64,000 bases of DNA from Pseudanabaena sp. Salubria-1 (GCA_023336205.1 JALQCR010000011.1:62001-126000), one strand, 5' to 3'. Counted from the first letter of the stretch, positions 1 to 10,144 are shown. Notes: generated by a model from the sequence alone, not told the origin. Numbers and translations are program-made.

Positions 1-3000
1 ACCGCATTGTTGAGTAAATTAATTAGAACTTGCAGGATACGACGTTCATCAATTAATAGTTTTGGGAGCTGGGGGGGGATTTTCGTCTTGATCTGAATGC
101 TTTTTTTCAGAGCCTGCTGTTTAATAAATGCCATGCTAGAGTTGCATAAAGAGCAGATATCTGTTGGCTGAACATCCAGCTCTATTTGTCCAGATTCAAT
201 TTTGGCAACATCTAGAATGTCGTTAATCAGGCTTAGTAGATGATTACCACTATCTTCAATTGTTTTTAGGAATTTGATTTGTTTATCATTTAATGAGCCA
301 AATATCATCTCTTGTAGGGTCTCAGACATACCTAAAATGGCATTGAGAGGTGTGCGGAGTTCATGGCTCATATTAGCGAGAAACTCGTCTTTCAGGCGAG
401 TCGCACGCATGAGTTCTTCATAGGTTCTTTGGAGTTGGGCTTCTGCTTGCTTGCGATCGCTAATATCTCTCATAATGGTCGAAAAATTCTCGACATTGCC
501 ATCGGCTGATTTGTGAGCAATAATGACTTGAGAAACAGGAATTTCTCCACCTTTCCCATCCAATAGCGCTAATTCTCCAGACCAACTACCTTCCTGTATC
601 GCTATGGGTAGAGCCTGTTCAGCTATAATTTTATTTGTCCAATCTGGATGACATTCAGTAACAATACGATGAGCTTTAGGATCGCCAATTTCGGGACGGA
701 GTTTGCGGAGTTGCTTGTTGTGCCACAAAATCTCACCTTGGGCATTGACCATCCCGATATAATCTGGCGTTGCTTCCAGTATTGCCGTAAGTTTTGTTTG
801 TTCCTGTTCTAATTTTTTGCGATCGGTAATATCTATAATGACTCCATCCCAAACGATATCACCATTTTTATGTCGTTCAGGACGAGCAATAACTTGTACC
901 CATTTTAGCCCTGCTTGGGGCAGAATCAACCTTTCTTCAACGAAGAATGGTTTCAAAGATTCAGCCGAAACTTTTACTTCTTCTAGTGTTATAGGCATGT
1001 CATCTGGGTGAACTCTCTCCCATAGATGGCTAACACTCTGGAGCACAATGTCTGGTTCAAGTTCAAAAATGTGCCGAACTTGAGGGCTCACATAGGTGCA
1101 TTCATCGCTTCCATCGGGATGTAAGATATAGCGATAAACCATTCCAGGTAGACTTTCTGTGATCCGTTGAAACTTCGTTTCGCTCTCTTGCAGGGCAATT
1201 TCTGCTGTTTTGCGTTCCGTAATATCTGTCAGCGTGCCGACAAAGCCAATGAGATTACCAGTGTCATCGAACTCTTGAACAACTTGAGAATAAAACCAAT
1301 TGATCGTGCCATCTGGTCGTAAATGCCGTCCCTCTCCAGTTTTTAGAAAATTAGAATCGGGAGAGGCATGTTCATGCAGGTACTTCAATTCTTCAAGAGC
1401 ATGATTGCGAGCGTCAGGATGCAAGGCATTCATCCACCCTCGCCCCAAAGCCGATTCCGCAGAGCGACCCGTCATTTCGCACCAACGATGATTCACATAG
1501 GTGCAATTGAGCTGTACATCAAATCGAAAAATTGCTACAGGTGCAGCAGCAGCCAAGCTTGAATACCGCCGTTCACTTTCTTGGAGTGCAATTTCTGCCT
1601 GTTTACGCGCTGTAATATTTGTGTCGGAGCCAATCATGCGAATGGCTTGCCCAGTCTCATCTCGTAAAGCCTGTCCCCGATCGAGTATCCAAATATAGGA
1701 ACCATCTTTGCAACGTGTCCGATATTCTAATTCTCAAAATTCCGTCTCTCCTGCTAGATGGGCATTAAGTTGGGCAAAGATGCGATCGTAGTCGTCAGGG
1801 TGAACCCGACTCTCACATTCATTAACCGAATCACTAATCTCGTCCTCAGCAAAGCCCCGCATCTCTTTCCAGCGAGTGGAAAAAAACTTCTTATTCCCTG
1901 TGATATCCCAATCCCAAATACCAGCATTCGATCCTTTGAGCGCCAATTGCCAACGCTCTTCGCTCATTTGTAAAGCCGCTGTCCGTTCTGTAACTCGAAT
2001 TTCTAGATCTTGATTGAGTTGGGTTAGGACTTGCGTTGCTTGCTGGCGATCGATCGCAATACCTACAATATTTGCTACTTGAGCAATCCAGTCTAGTTCG
2101 TGGGATTGGGGTGCTTTTTTCTCGCGATAGTAAATACCAAATATCCCCAATAATGTCTGATCACTGCTAAAGATGGGAATTGACGAGCAAGCCTGAAATC
2201 CACAGCCTAACGCCAAGGACTTGTAATCCTGCCACAAAGGGTCATTGTCGATATCGGGAACCAAGACCAACTCCCGTCGAAAAGCTGCTGTCCCACAGCT
2301 ACCGACTCCTTCCGCGATCGGTAAATTGGCTCCTGCTAAAGCTGCTGCATAGTTTTGAGGTAGACTCGGTGCAGTCACTTCGCATAATTGACCATCGCGG
2401 CAGAGCGTAATCGAACAAACCGCTCCTGTGAGATAGGATTCCATCGTTTTGAGCAATGTCTCGAAAATATCCGTCAGTGGCTCTGCCTTAGCAATGAGTT
2501 CAAGAATTTTGTGTTGACTAGCAAGAAGGGATTCAGCTAGCTTGCGATCGCTAATATCTGTAGTCGTGCCAATATAACCGATCTTTTGCCCTTCGGCATC
2601 GTACTCCACAACAGCCTGTCCATAAACCCAAACTTCTGCTCCATCTGGGCGTTGGATACTATATTCAATTTGAAAAGGACGATTTTCGCACAAAGACCGC
2701 TCAAATTCTTGGTTAATGCGCTCTAGATTGTCAGAGGTATGTCCCTGAAACCAAAATTGCCCGATGAGTTTGGCTGGTTCAATCCCAATAATCTCGCAGT
2801 AGCGTTCATTAGCGTATGTACAAATCCCCTCTAGATCAGTATGAACAATACCTACAGGAGATGCTGCTAATAAGGACACATAGCGCTGTTCACTAGCCCG
2901 AAGCCTTGCTTCGGATTGCTGGCGCAATAAGTCCGTCTGTACATGGTCTTGGTCTTTGAGTTGCTGGAGAGCAATGGAACTTAATATTTGATGGAGACTG

Positions 3001-3374
3001 GAATTACTGATAAGTCCTACGAGCCGATCGCTATCATCTACGATGGGTAAATGGCTGACTTGGAGTTGCTCGAAGAGATTAAGCATAGTGCTTAGATCGG
3101 TTAATGCTGATTCTCTTATGGTTACGGGCGGGTGGCTCAGTACTTGTCGTAGCGTTAGTTACTCTAATGGAAGCTGCTGTATAACTAGGCGCAACATATC
3201 TCGTTCTGTTAAGAGCCCGACCACCTGTTCATGCTCTACAACGACAATACAATTTGCATGAGCCTCACTTATCCTACTCATAGCTGTCATTGCCTCAAGC
3301 ACCTTAGTGTCAGGTGAAGTACAGGCTGGATTTCTCATAACCGCTGTATTGAGCGCTTCAGCAATGTATGCCAT
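1..3374 (-). pseudogene. CBS-PAS-GAF-PAS hybrid sensor histidine kinase, broken by two in-frame stops; 3' end outside window
   Basis: One continuous minus-strand frame runs from an ATG at 3374 to the left edge, with a TAA at 3159-3161 and a TGA at 1734-1736 and no frameshift. Reading through, it encodes a CBS pair (first about 125 residues), a PAS domain (signature around 2850-2560), a GAF domain (about 2500-2040), further PAS/PAC domains, and a HisKA H-box with HELRTPLN near 360. The N-box (INLLNN) begins at the left edge, so the ATPase domain is cut off. The TAA lies in the second CBS domain and the TGA lies between the two halves of a PAS domain just before an intact ELEYRTRCKDG stretch, so each replaces a single sense codon. 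The family is a membrane-free phosphorelay sensor. It is either a young pseudogene or has two base-call errors; 1734-3086 alone would give a kinase-less PAS/GAF protein. Confidence -1.
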
Positions 3375-3465
3375 AGGATATGGAAATTTAGTTCAATGTT
3401 TTTAGTATTTTTTATTCATTATTACACACTGAATGTCAAGGGGGTAAGTTTCTCATTTGTCCCCT

Positions 3466-3685
3466 TAGGGCAACCGCACACGTTTCTGAATATTTTGGTA
3501 AAATCCATTTCTTAGATCGAGATTGCTTGATTCTAGAATTTTGAGATCGCAAGTTTCACAATAAATACACAATTGATAGATTTTGAAAGAATTTCCTGTT
3601 TTGTATTCATTTTGATTGAAACCTTTACCTAACAAGCGTTTACAGTCTACTTATAAATTATTCAGAAACGTGTGCGGTTGCCCTG
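3466..3685. mobile_element. 220-bp MITE with 26-bp perfect inverted ends
   Basis: Positions 3467-3492 and 3659-3684 are perfect inverted repeats of 26 bp, beginning AGGGCAACCGCACACGTTTC. The element is flanked by direct repeats TTTGTCCCCT at 3456-3465 and 3686-3695, a 10-bp target duplication. It has no coding capacity. The (C)AGGG ends and the 8-10 bp duplication resemble the ISAs1 family; that family assignment is inference and no matching transposase is in the window. It fills the gap between the kinase and the Nit1C cluster. Confidence -1.
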
Positions 3686-3821
3686 TTTGTCCCCTCAAGC
3701 TCTAGAACAGCCTAATATTTCTGGCTAATGTATATTGTCTGGAAAGCTTGTGTATAAACGAGAAATGACTATAAGTAAAAATACTGGAATTGTGGGGATT
3801 TGGGTTGCGATCGCTTAATAA

Positions 3822-4784
3822 TTATTTGTCTTTACGATCGCTAAACCCCGTTAGAGATTGCTGAGAGAAGTCCCAGAATAGAGTTGACTCACCTTGCGAT
3901 CGCAAGATTACCTCTGAATTAGCTTGCACCTCTCCAACCACAGCACAAACTAAATCTTGAGCATGAAAAAGTGCCTGCACTGCCTCTACATTTTCAGGAC
4001 GCACGCTCAATAAAAATCCATAGCTAGGGAACGAAATCAGCCACCTCTCAAAGAGCACATTCTCAGGACAAGGAATCCGATCTAGATCTAGAATTGCGCC
4101 ACAATTGGAAGTTTCTGTGAGCATTAGTAAAGTGCCGATAATACCGCCCATACTGATGTCTTTAGCGGTATCACACAATTCTGATTTGGCTAAAAAAGGC
4201 AAAATTGAGAGGTTCTCGCGTAGTTGCTGCGGATCGGCTTTAGTTGCCGCATTCCAAAAGGGATAGTCGGGATGAAATTGACCGCGCATATCGATCGCAG
4301 CTAGCAATACATCATCAGGCTGGGCGTTAAAACTGGTGAGTAACTTCTGAGCGCGTCCCAGAATCGCCACTGACAAAGCATTATAGGGACTACGGCAATT
4401 AGTATGACCGCCGACAATCGGTACTTGATAGGCAATAGCCGCCGCTTTCATTCCTGCTAATAATTCGGAAATAGAATCGGTCGATTGACTCCACAGAGTA
4501 TCGACAACTGCGATCGGCTCACCCCCCATCGAGTAAATATCGCTTACATTGACCATCACCGAACACCAACCCGCAAACCAAGGATCAGTCTCGATTAATT
4601 GTGGTAACATGCCCTCGGCAGCCAGTAACAAATAACCATCGCGATCGCGAATCGCCGCACAGTCATCACCTAACAGAATTGCCTCATTCCACTGCTCACC
4701 TAAACCTCTCGCTGTAATCTGAATATCCTGCTTATGCAAGATACCCATAGACTGCCTAAGCTTAGCTGCGAGTTCCGCTAGCAT
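3822..4784 (-). CDS. AIR synthase-related protein, Sll0787 / Nit1C family
   Basis: A 320-residue protein with the PurM/ThiL-like fold expected of the Sll0787 family. Visible landmarks are GDDCAAI near residue 40, a VMVNVSDIYSMGG stretch near 80-90 (the ATP/metal-binding region of PurM-like enzymes) and IVGGHTN near 125. ThiL, SelD and PurL relatives phosphorylate or activate a substrate with ATP; the substrate here is unknown. It is the last gene of the minus-strand Nit1C cluster and its ATG (4782-4784) directly abuts the stop of the GNAT gene, so translation is probably coupled. In Synechocystis the same order is found (sll0783 to sll0787). Confidence -1.
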   Translation of the reverse strand: MLAELAAKLRQSMGILHKQDIQITARGLGEQWNEAILLGDDCAAIRDRDGYLLLAAEGMLPQLIETDPWFAGWCSVMVNVSDIYSMGGEPIAVVDTLWSQSTDSISELLAGMKAAAIAYQVPIVGGHTNCRSPYNALSVAILGRAQKLLTSFNAQPDDVLLAAIDMRGQFHPDYPFWNAATKADPQQLRENLSILPFLAKSELCDTAKDISMGGIIGTLLMLTETSNCGAILDLDRIPCPENVLFERWLISFPSYGFLLSVRPENVEAVQALFHAQDLVCAVVGEVQANSEVILRSQGESTLFWDFSQQSLTGFSDRKDK

Positions 4785-5291
4785 CTATGAAGCCTCGCGG
4801 ATTTGGGATGGAAATGCAGGACGGATTTCATCACTTGGGGGATAAAAATTAAGGTCAGCTTCCATAAAGTGATGGGGGCGATCGCAGATTGTCATTTCCT
4901 TAAGCGATTCCCAATGTAGACGTTGGAAGAAGCGCACATTCTGAATTTGGACTGTGGCAAAAAAGTGATCGCAGCCCCATGTGTTCGCGGTAGTCACGGC
5001 TTTGTAAATCAAGCCTTTGCCAATTTGCCAACCCCGTCGATAATCTTTATGAGTGCCTAATCTGCCGCCATACCAAATGCCCTTTTCGGTTTCATAGATG
5101 CGGACAACGCCCACAACTTGATTATTCTCAGGGTTAATGGCAACAATCGGATAGGCGATCGCATCGATGTCATCAACATCATTCTCTTCAAATACATATT
5201 GTTCTTCGACAAAGATTGCTTTGCGAAGTTCAAAGTATGCGTCGATTTCTTGTGGTGTGGATGCGAGTTTGAAGATGTAATCGGAAGTCAT
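4785..5291 (-). CDS. GNAT acetyltransferase, MSMEG_0567/Sll0786 family (Nit1C)
   Basis: About 168 residues from the ATG at 5291 (MTSDYIFKLAST). The frame stays open upstream to 5384, but that stretch lies in a dispersed repeat and is unlike the family, so the internal start is preferred. Residues for acetyl-CoA binding are visible in GGRLGTHKDYRRGWQIGKGL near residues 75-95, the A motif of GNAT enzymes. The C-terminal part DRPHHFMEADL is typical of this subfamily. It sits between the radical SAM gene and the AIR-synthase-like gene. The physiological acceptor is not known. Confidence -1.
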   Translation of the reverse strand: MTSDYIFKLASTPQEIDAYFELRKAIFVEEQYVFEENDVDDIDAIAYPIVAINPENNQVVGVVRIYETEKGIWYGGRLGTHKDYRRGWQIGKGLIYKAVTTANTWGCDHFFATVQIQNVRFFQRLHWESLKEMTICDRPHHFMEADLNFYPPSDEIRPAFPSQIREAS

Positions 5292-5319
5292 GATAATTAT
5301 CCCTAAGTTTAATATTCTG

Positions 5320-5592
5320 CCCTCATCCCCCAGCCCCTTCTCCCGCAGGAGAAGGGGAGTAAGTATACACAAGTCGCCCTGCACTCAAGTGCGGGCTAAA
5401 AACTAAAGTCGGTTGAAACCGACTGAAGAAATTCGACACGTTGAAATGGGTTGCTTAGAAATTTTCTTTAGTCCACTTCAGTGGACTTCAGCTCTTAGCC
5501 CGCACTTGAGTGCAGGGCTTCCGCGATGTATACAGATAATCCAAACTTGTGTGTACAAGGTAGCCCTCTGGGAGAGGGGCTAGGGGTGAGGG
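5320..5592. repeat. Nested intergenic repeats inside the Nit1C operon
   Basis: A CCCTCA-rich dispersed repeat (5320-5357, containing the hairpin CCCCTTCTCC/GGAGAAGGGG) is matched in inverted orientation by 5564-5592. Between them lies a 24-bp perfect inverted repeat, 5376-5399 and 5495-5518, beginning GCCCTGCACTCAAGTGCGGG. Inside that are two small palindromes (GTCGGTTGAAACCGAC and GTCCACTTCAGTGGAC). The arrangement looks like one hairpin repeat inserted in another. It separates the radical SAM gene from the GNAT gene on the same strand. Confidence -1.
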
Positions 5593-5600
5593 TCTTATTC

Positions 5601-6710
5601 TTATTCAAAAAGAGAAAGTGCTGAACAAGCACCACATTTCGCGCATCCTGCTTTGATGTCCGCAGAGGACATATGCGATCGCCTTAGTAATGCGCCCACC
5701 TGCTCATAAACCGCAAACATAAACTCCGTCGTCGGTGCAGGATGGTTAGCTAAGGGTGTGCCGCTAATCGGGACAAAGGGAACTACGAAGGGATAAACGC
5801 CAATGTTAATTAGGCGATCGCAGGTTTCCACCAGAGTTTCTAAACTATCGCCTAGTCCAGCTAAAAGATAGGTGCTGACCTGTCCCCAACCAAATACTTT
5901 CACGGCAGAAGCGAAGGCTTCAAAATAATATTCAAGGGGAACGCTAGCTTTTCCCGCCATGATTTTGGCGCGAACTTTTGGGTTAGCAGCTTCCAAATGC
6001 ATTCCTAACGTGTCAACACCAGCGGCTTTCATACGTTCAAACCAGATGAAATCATCGGGAGGTTCGCATTGGGCTTGAATCGGAATATCCACTTTTGCTT
6101 TGATTGCTTTTGCACATTCCGTTAAATAAGCAGCACCGCGATCGCTAGTATTTGGTGTGCCTGTGGTCATCACCATATTTTTGACACCATCCAGCCGCAC
6201 CGCAGCTTCCGCAACTTCCGCGAGTTGAGCAGGAGTTTTCCGAGATATAGTCCGCCCTGCTTCCAGAGATTGCCCGATCGCACAGAATTGGCAGGAAGTA
6301 TCGGTATTGTTATAGCGCATACAGGTTTGCAAAACCGTTGTAGCTAGTACATCATGGCTATGTAAGAGGGCGATTTTCCAATAGGGAATCCCATCGCTGG
6401 TGGTGAGGTTATAGAAACTAGGTGATTTCGGGAAAGAAATGGGCGCGATCGCAGTTTTGCCCGATTCCAAGATCATCTCATTAGTTTCGGCATTGATTTC
6501 CACAGTGTAAGGAGAGCTTGCTGCCGAACTGTTGAAAACTGGAACCATCACCGTCGTACCATCAATAGCGATCGCCTTGTGATCCGACGGGCCAGCACCA
6601 CCTTTGCGACCATTCGCTCCCATTTGGCGATCGCTTTCGCGATCATTTTGGCGATCGACTAGTTGCAAACCCTTAGTTTGTAGTTCGGTAATCAGTTGTT
6701 GCTTATTCAT
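5601..6710 (-). CDS. Radical SAM protein, MSMEG_0568 family (Nit1C)
   Basis: A 369-residue protein using the ATG at 6710, which overlaps the last codons of the nitrilase gene in an ATGAATAA arrangement; an upstream ATG at 6767 lies inside the nitrilase and is less likely. The [4Fe-4S] ligands are C130, C140 and C143 (C-x9-C-x2-C), the unusual spacing of this subfamily instead of C-x3-C-x2-C. A C-terminal cluster CAKCGACS near the stop may bind a second Fe-S centre. Radical SAM enzymes cleave S-adenosylmethionine to start radical chemistry; the substrate in Nit1C clusters is unknown. It is cotranscribed with the nitrilase. Confidence -1.
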   Translation of the reverse strand: MNKQQLITELQTKGLQLVDRQNDRESDRQMGANGRKGGAGPSDHKAIAIDGTTVMVPVFNSSAASSPYTVEINAETNEMILESGKTAIAPISFPKSPSFYNLTTSDGIPYWKIALLHSHDVLATTVLQTCMRYNNTDTSCQFCAIGQSLEAGRTISRKTPAQLAEVAEAAVRLDGVKNMVMTTGTPNTSDRGAAYLTECAKAIKAKVDIPIQAQCEPPDDFIWFERMKAAGVDTLGMHLEAANPKVRAKIMAGKASVPLEYYFEAFASAVKVFGWGQVSTYLLAGLGDSLETLVETCDRLINIGVYPFVVPFVPISGTPLANHPAPTTEFMFAVYEQVGALLRRSHMSSADIKAGCAKCGACSALSLFE

Positions 6711-7665
6711 TAAGGGTGACGCTCTCATCGAAATTTGCGATCTGAAATCCTGCATATGGTTCAGCATTTAAATGAGCTTGGAGCAGGTCTGGACGCGCAT
6801 AATGTCCAACCGAGTCCATCATGCGCTTACGCTTGGTGATCAGCGAGAAATCTAGATCTGCGATCGCCATACCTTCGCCTTCCGTAATTGGTGGACAAAG
6901 ATGATTGCCCTCTGGCCCAATGATGGCAGTGTTGCAACCACCACTGAGAGCTTTTTGGAGTTTCTCATCGGTTGTGATTTGAGCGACTTGATCTGGCGAA
7001 AGCCAACCAGTAGCATTTATCACAAAGCATCCAGACTCCAGCGCGTGATGGCGAATCGTGACTTCAATTTGGTCAGCAAATATTTGTCCAACCAATGATC
7101 CTGGGAACTGAGCGCAGTGGATCTGCTCATGCTGAGACATCAACGCAAATCTCGCCAAAGGATTGTAATGTTCCCAACAAGCAAGAGCGCCCACTTTCCC
7201 AACCGCAGTATCCACTACCTTCAAACCTGCGCCGTCGCCCTGTCCCCATACCATCCGCTCATGATAGGTCGGAGTGATTTTGCGTCGCTTTAGTAACAAC
7301 GAACCATCCGCATCGAAAATCAATTGTGCGTTGTAGAGAGAACCTCCGTCCCGCTCATTTACACCCAATACGACAACGATGCCATGCGATCGCGCTGCTT
7401 GACTAACCGCATCCGTCACAGGACTAGGAACCACCACAGCTTCGTCGTAAAGTCGCATATGTTCTTTTCCCATCATTACTGGTGGCTGTACGAAGGAAAA
7501 GTAGGGATAGTAGGGAACGAAGGTTTCAGGGAAAACGACGATCTGAGCACCTTCTTTAGCAGCGTTTGCGATCGCTTGCAAGACCTTCTCAGTCGTGCCA
7601 TCGCGACTAAACAGCACAGGACTGATTTGGACAGCGGCAGCTCTAACTTTGCGTGAGTAATCCAC
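6703..7665 (-). CDS. Nitrilase, Nit6803 family (Nit1C)
   Basis: A 320-residue carbon-nitrogen hydrolase. The catalytic triad is visible as E47 ([14 protein letters not shown]), K129 ([13 protein letters not shown]) and C163 ([15 protein letters not shown]). The family hydrolyses nitriles to carboxylic acid and ammonia; the Synechocystis homologue (Sll0784, Nit6803) is a characterised nitrilase. Established work on other bacteria links Nit1C clusters to growth on cyanide. Length matches the family. It lies 14 bp downstream of the Sll0783-like gene and overlaps the radical SAM gene, so it belongs to the NtcA-driven unit starting near 8320. Confidence -1.
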   Translation of the reverse strand: MDYSRKVRAAAVQISPVLFSRDGTTEKVLQAIANAAKEGAQIVVFPETFVPYYPYFSFVQPPVMMGKEHMRLYDEAVVVPSPVTDAVSQAARSHGIVVVLGVNERDGGSLYNAQLIFDADGSLLLKRRKITPTYHERMVWGQGDGAGLKVVDTAVGKVGALACWEHYNPLARFALMSQHEQIHCAQFPGSLVGQIFADQIEVTIRHHALESGCFVINATGWLSPDQVAQITTDEKLQKALSGGCNTAIIGPEGNHLCPPITEGEGMAIADLDFSLITKRKRMMDSVGHYARPDLLQAHLNAEPYAGFQIANFDESVTLNE

Positions 7666-7679
7666 GATTTATCTAGTTC

Positions 7680-8162
7680 CTAGAGAGTCCAAGTATCAAG
7701 AATGAAGGCGTTATCTTTGCGATGTAAAAGAATAATATCCAATACATCCAAAGGACTAATCGGACGAATACCAGGAATCAGCGAAGGTTCGCCATGTCCA
7801 TAGAGAGCTTGTAATGCAAAGCGACAAGCATAGACTTTGCCACCTTCAGACATGAACTTAGTGATTTGATCGTTGAAATTCTGATGTCCTGGGAAAGCTG
7901 CGTCGCCTAGTTTTGGGAAGCCGCGCTGTACGCCAAGAGTCACCCCAGGACCATAAAGCAAAATCGACGTTTCAAAACCTTTGCGAAGTAAACGTGTTGC
8001 TTGCAGGAGGTTTACAAAACCGATTGAACCTTCAAAAGCTACTGTATGGAATGTTACTAGGGCTTTCTCCCCTGGTTCAGCTTTGACATCTTCAAATACT
8101 TTCTCTTCATAGTTCACAAAGAAATCGCCAGTCTGATGGGCAGGAGTAGTTACTTCAGGCAT
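7680..8162 (-). CDS. MSMEG_0572/Sll0783 family nitrogen-starvation response protein (Nit1C)
   Basis: A 160-residue soluble protein matching the Sll0783 family in length and sequence character ([34 protein letters not shown]), with a DsrE-like alpha/beta appearance. In Synechocystis, Sll0783 is strongly induced by nitrogen starvation and needed for normal polyhydroxybutyrate accumulation. Its biochemical role is unknown. It is the first gene of the five-gene minus-strand unit 8162 to 3822 and has a well-formed NtcA promoter about 160-200 bp upstream. Confidence -1.
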   Translation of the reverse strand: MPEVTTPAHQTGDFFVNYEEKVFEDVKAEPGEKALVTFHTVAFEGSIGFVNLLQATRLLRKGFETSILLYGPGVTLGVQRGFPKLGDAAFPGHQNFNDQITKFMSEGGKVYACRFALQALYGHGEPSLIPGIRPISPLDVLDIILLHRKDNAFILDTWTL

Positions 8163-8325
8163 TGTTGTTTCCTTTAAGGTAAATGTTTAAGAAGCTAATA
8201 GCTATTAGCTGTTGGCTATTAGCTTTAAAATTTGAAGTTCAAAATGGTTGCAATATCTAAATAATCTGACAATCAGTAATAAAGCTAAAAGCTAAAAGCC
8301 TATACCTAACTAAGAACTTGAAGCC

Positions 8326-8368
8326 AGATTAGTTGTTAGACAAGGTTCTATTTTGTATCTCTGGTTAC
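8326..8368 (-). promoter_or_regulatory. NtcA-activated promoter (class II) for the Nit1C operon
   Basis: A perfect GTA-N8-TAC NtcA box at 8355-8368 is followed on the minus strand, after 23 nt, by the -10 hexamer TAATCT (8326-8331). This spacing is the canonical class II NtcA arrangement, in which the box replaces the -35 element. The transcription start should lie near 8319. It predicts induction on nitrogen limitation. Confidence -1.
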
Positions 8369-8386
8369 GAAAAAGAGAACTCTATC

Positions 8387-8456
8387 TTTATCGATAGGAA
8401 GGCGATCGCTTTCTTTATGAAATTATCAAAATGCGATCGCTTACCTATCGATTTCG
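8387..8456. repeat. Imperfect inverted repeat with two HIP1 sites upstream of the NtcA promoter
   Basis: TATCGATAGGaaGGCGATCGC near 8389-8411 pairs imperfectly with GCGATCGCttACCTATCGAT near 8433-8455. The arms contain ATCGATAGG and a GCGATCGC octamer. It lies between the stop of the flavoprotein gene (8465) and the NtcA box, so it may terminate the upstream unit or act as an upstream regulatory structure. Confidence -1.
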
Positions 8457-8464
8457 ATAGGTAG

Positions 8465-9745
8465 TCATGAACCGAGCAAAAACTCGTTTACTACAGTCCA
8501 ATCGCTCACATGGGCAACCTTACGCCGCGCCATGATGTAGTCAGCGAGATATGTAGCATCTCTAGCAACTCCTGAGAATCTACCTGAACCCCATGTATAG
8601 AGCCAAGGTAATCCCAAAAAGTACAACCCTTTGATATCCGTGACACCGCGATCGTGACAGGGGTAACCCTTACCATCAAATACGGGAATCTCGATCCAAC
8701 TAAAGTCAGACTGAAAACCAGTACACCAGATTACGGTTGTAATATTCGCCTCAGCCAAATCTAGATCGGGAATATCCATTGCTGGTTGCCAGACTGGTTG
8801 ATAGGGAAGCTCAAGGTGTGCATCAAGATTATTTTTAGCAATAAAATTATCAATCGTTTTCTTAATACTCTCGGAAACTGCATCAGCACCATCAAGATTT
8901 TGCTTGAGATCATTGAAAAATTCCAATTTATTGCTAGCAATATTTTTCAACCTTCCGTGGAGTTGCATTCCTTCTAAAGCAAAACGCCGTAAATCAATCT
9001 CGCGACCACCATCGCGACCTGTGAGATAGTGGTTAGCTTTGCTCCGTACCTTCTCTTTTTGGGGATGCTGATCAATCGATAGGTCATAATATCCCATCAA
9101 ATCAAGCCATTCCACTGCATCCTTACCGCGATAACGACGGGGCGATCGCGGCGCACTACCGACACATAGATGCACTTTGCGCCCTGCCAGATGTAAATCT
9201 TCGGCAATTTGGCATCCCGATTGACCAGTACCAATCACCAAAACAGCGCCATCGGGAAGAGATTCAGGATTTTTGTACTTTGAAGAATGCACCTGCAAAA
9301 TATGCTCTGGCAAGCGCTCCGAGATTTTAGGAATCTTGGGCTGATGATAGGCTCCTGCGGCTACGACAACCTGATCGGCAGTGTAATCACCAATGCTCGT
9401 AGCCACTTCAAAGATACCGCGATCGCCTCGGCGCAAATTTAGCACTTCCACGCCTTCCTTAATCGGTGGATTAAAGGAGCGAGCATAGTTTTCAATATAG
9501 GCAACAATTTCATCTTTTTTGATGAAACCTTCTGGTTCATTACCTTTATAGGGATATCCAGGAAGCTGACATTGCCAATTTGGAGTTACCAAACAAAAGG
9601 AATCCCAACGCTGCGATCGCCATGCATTGGCAATCTGATTTTTCTCAAAAACTATATGGTCTAAGTCTCTTTCCTTTAAGCAATAGCTAATGGATAGACC
9701 CGCCTGACCACCGCCAACAATTACAACGGGATAGTGATTTGTCAT
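8465..9745 (-). CDS. Flavin-dependent oxidoreductase, MSMEG_0569 family (Nit1C)
   Basis: A 426-residue class B flavoprotein monooxygenase-like protein. The FAD dinucleotide-binding motif GGGQAGLS is at residues 11-18 and a second nucleotide-binding motif GTGQSGCQIAE, for NADPH, is near residue 172. A C-terminal ATG-type motif TTVIWCTGFQSDF follows. The family occurs in Nit1C clusters and is predicted to oxidise a small nitrogen-containing substrate. It has its own NtcA promoter and so is probably a separate transcript upstream of the five-gene unit. The MSMEG_0570 small protein and glycosyltransferase that accompany some Nit1C clusters are not found here. Confidence -1.
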   Translation of the reverse strand: MTNHYPVVIVGGGQAGLSISYCLKERDLDHIVFEKNQIANAWRSQRWDSFCLVTPNWQCQLPGYPYKGNEPEGFIKKDEIVAYIENYARSFNPPIKEGVEVLNLRRGDRGIFEVATSIGDYTADQVVVAAGAYHQPKIPKISERLPEHILQVHSSKYKNPESLPDGAVLVIGTGQSGCQIAEDLHLAGRKVHLCVGSAPRSPRRYRGKDAVEWLDLMGYYDLSIDQHPQKEKVRSKANHYLTGRDGGREIDLRRFALEGMQLHGRLKNIASNKLEFFNDLKQNLDGADAVSESIKKTIDNFIAKNNLDAHLELPYQPVWQPAMDIPDLDLAEANITTVIWCTGFQSDFSWIEIPVFDGKGYPCHDRGVTDIKGLYFLGLPWLYTWGSGRFSGVARDATYLADYIMARRKVAHVSDWTVVNEFLLGS

Positions 9746-9780
9746 TGGCTAACTTCTTAATCATTGCTTAGAATGATTTG

Positions 9781-9823
9781 AGATTAAGTGCTAGTCAAAC
9801 TGTGATTTTGTATTCCTAACTAC
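9781..9823 (-). promoter_or_regulatory. NtcA-activated promoter (class II) for the MSMEG_0569 gene
   Basis: GTA-N8-TAC at 9810-9823 is followed on the minus strand after 23 nt by TAATCT at 9781-9786, the same box, spacing and -10 sequence as the promoter at 8326-8368. The gene start is 36 bp downstream of the -10 box, so the leader is short. Confidence -1.
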
Positions 9824-9916
9824 GGAACCTCTAAGTCTATCGATAACGTTAGGGATAGAAAATAGATCCATGATTTTGATGCGATCGCAAATTAAACTTC
9901 TAACTAAATCAATAGC

Positions 9917-10078
9917 TCACTTTACGTAGATAGAATTCCTGCGATAGCCGATGTTTGGGGCTGGCACGGGGGCGCAGCCCCTACAAAACATGAATCTTCA
10001 GGTAGGGGCAATCCCCCCGTGGTTGCCCTGCTTTGCTATCAACAAGAGGTTCATCATCTGCGTTCTGCGTAACATCAG
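9917..10078. mobile_element. Hairpin MITE, inverted relative of 35748-35914
   Basis: The core GGCTGGCACGGGGGCGCAGC (9960-9979) and a GTAGGGGCAAT block near 10001 are near-identical, in reverse complement, to the core at about 35794-35872. The ends resemble TTACGT(gg)AAG / CGTAACATCAGT, shared with 51143-51293. No coding capacity. It lies upstream of the Nit1C flavoprotein promoter. Confidence -1.
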
Positions 10079-10089
10079 TCAATAGTTTG

Positions 10090-10144
10090 TAAAACCCTAA
10101 AAGTAGAGGTGGCGCTTCGCGCCGCCTCTACTTTTAGGGTTTTA
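10090..10144. terminator. Long palindrome, 26-bp arms
   Basis: Arms 10090-10115 and 10119-10144, 25 of 26 pairs matched, loop TTC, with a GGCGC/GCGCC core at the loop. It lies between the divergent flavoprotein and the small disordered protein gene, so it is not an obvious terminator for either. Confidence -1.

Noticed and set aside
7324..7656. 110-codon frame antisense to the nitrilase gene
   Set aside because: It lies completely within a well-supported gene with its catalytic triad and has no family likeness.
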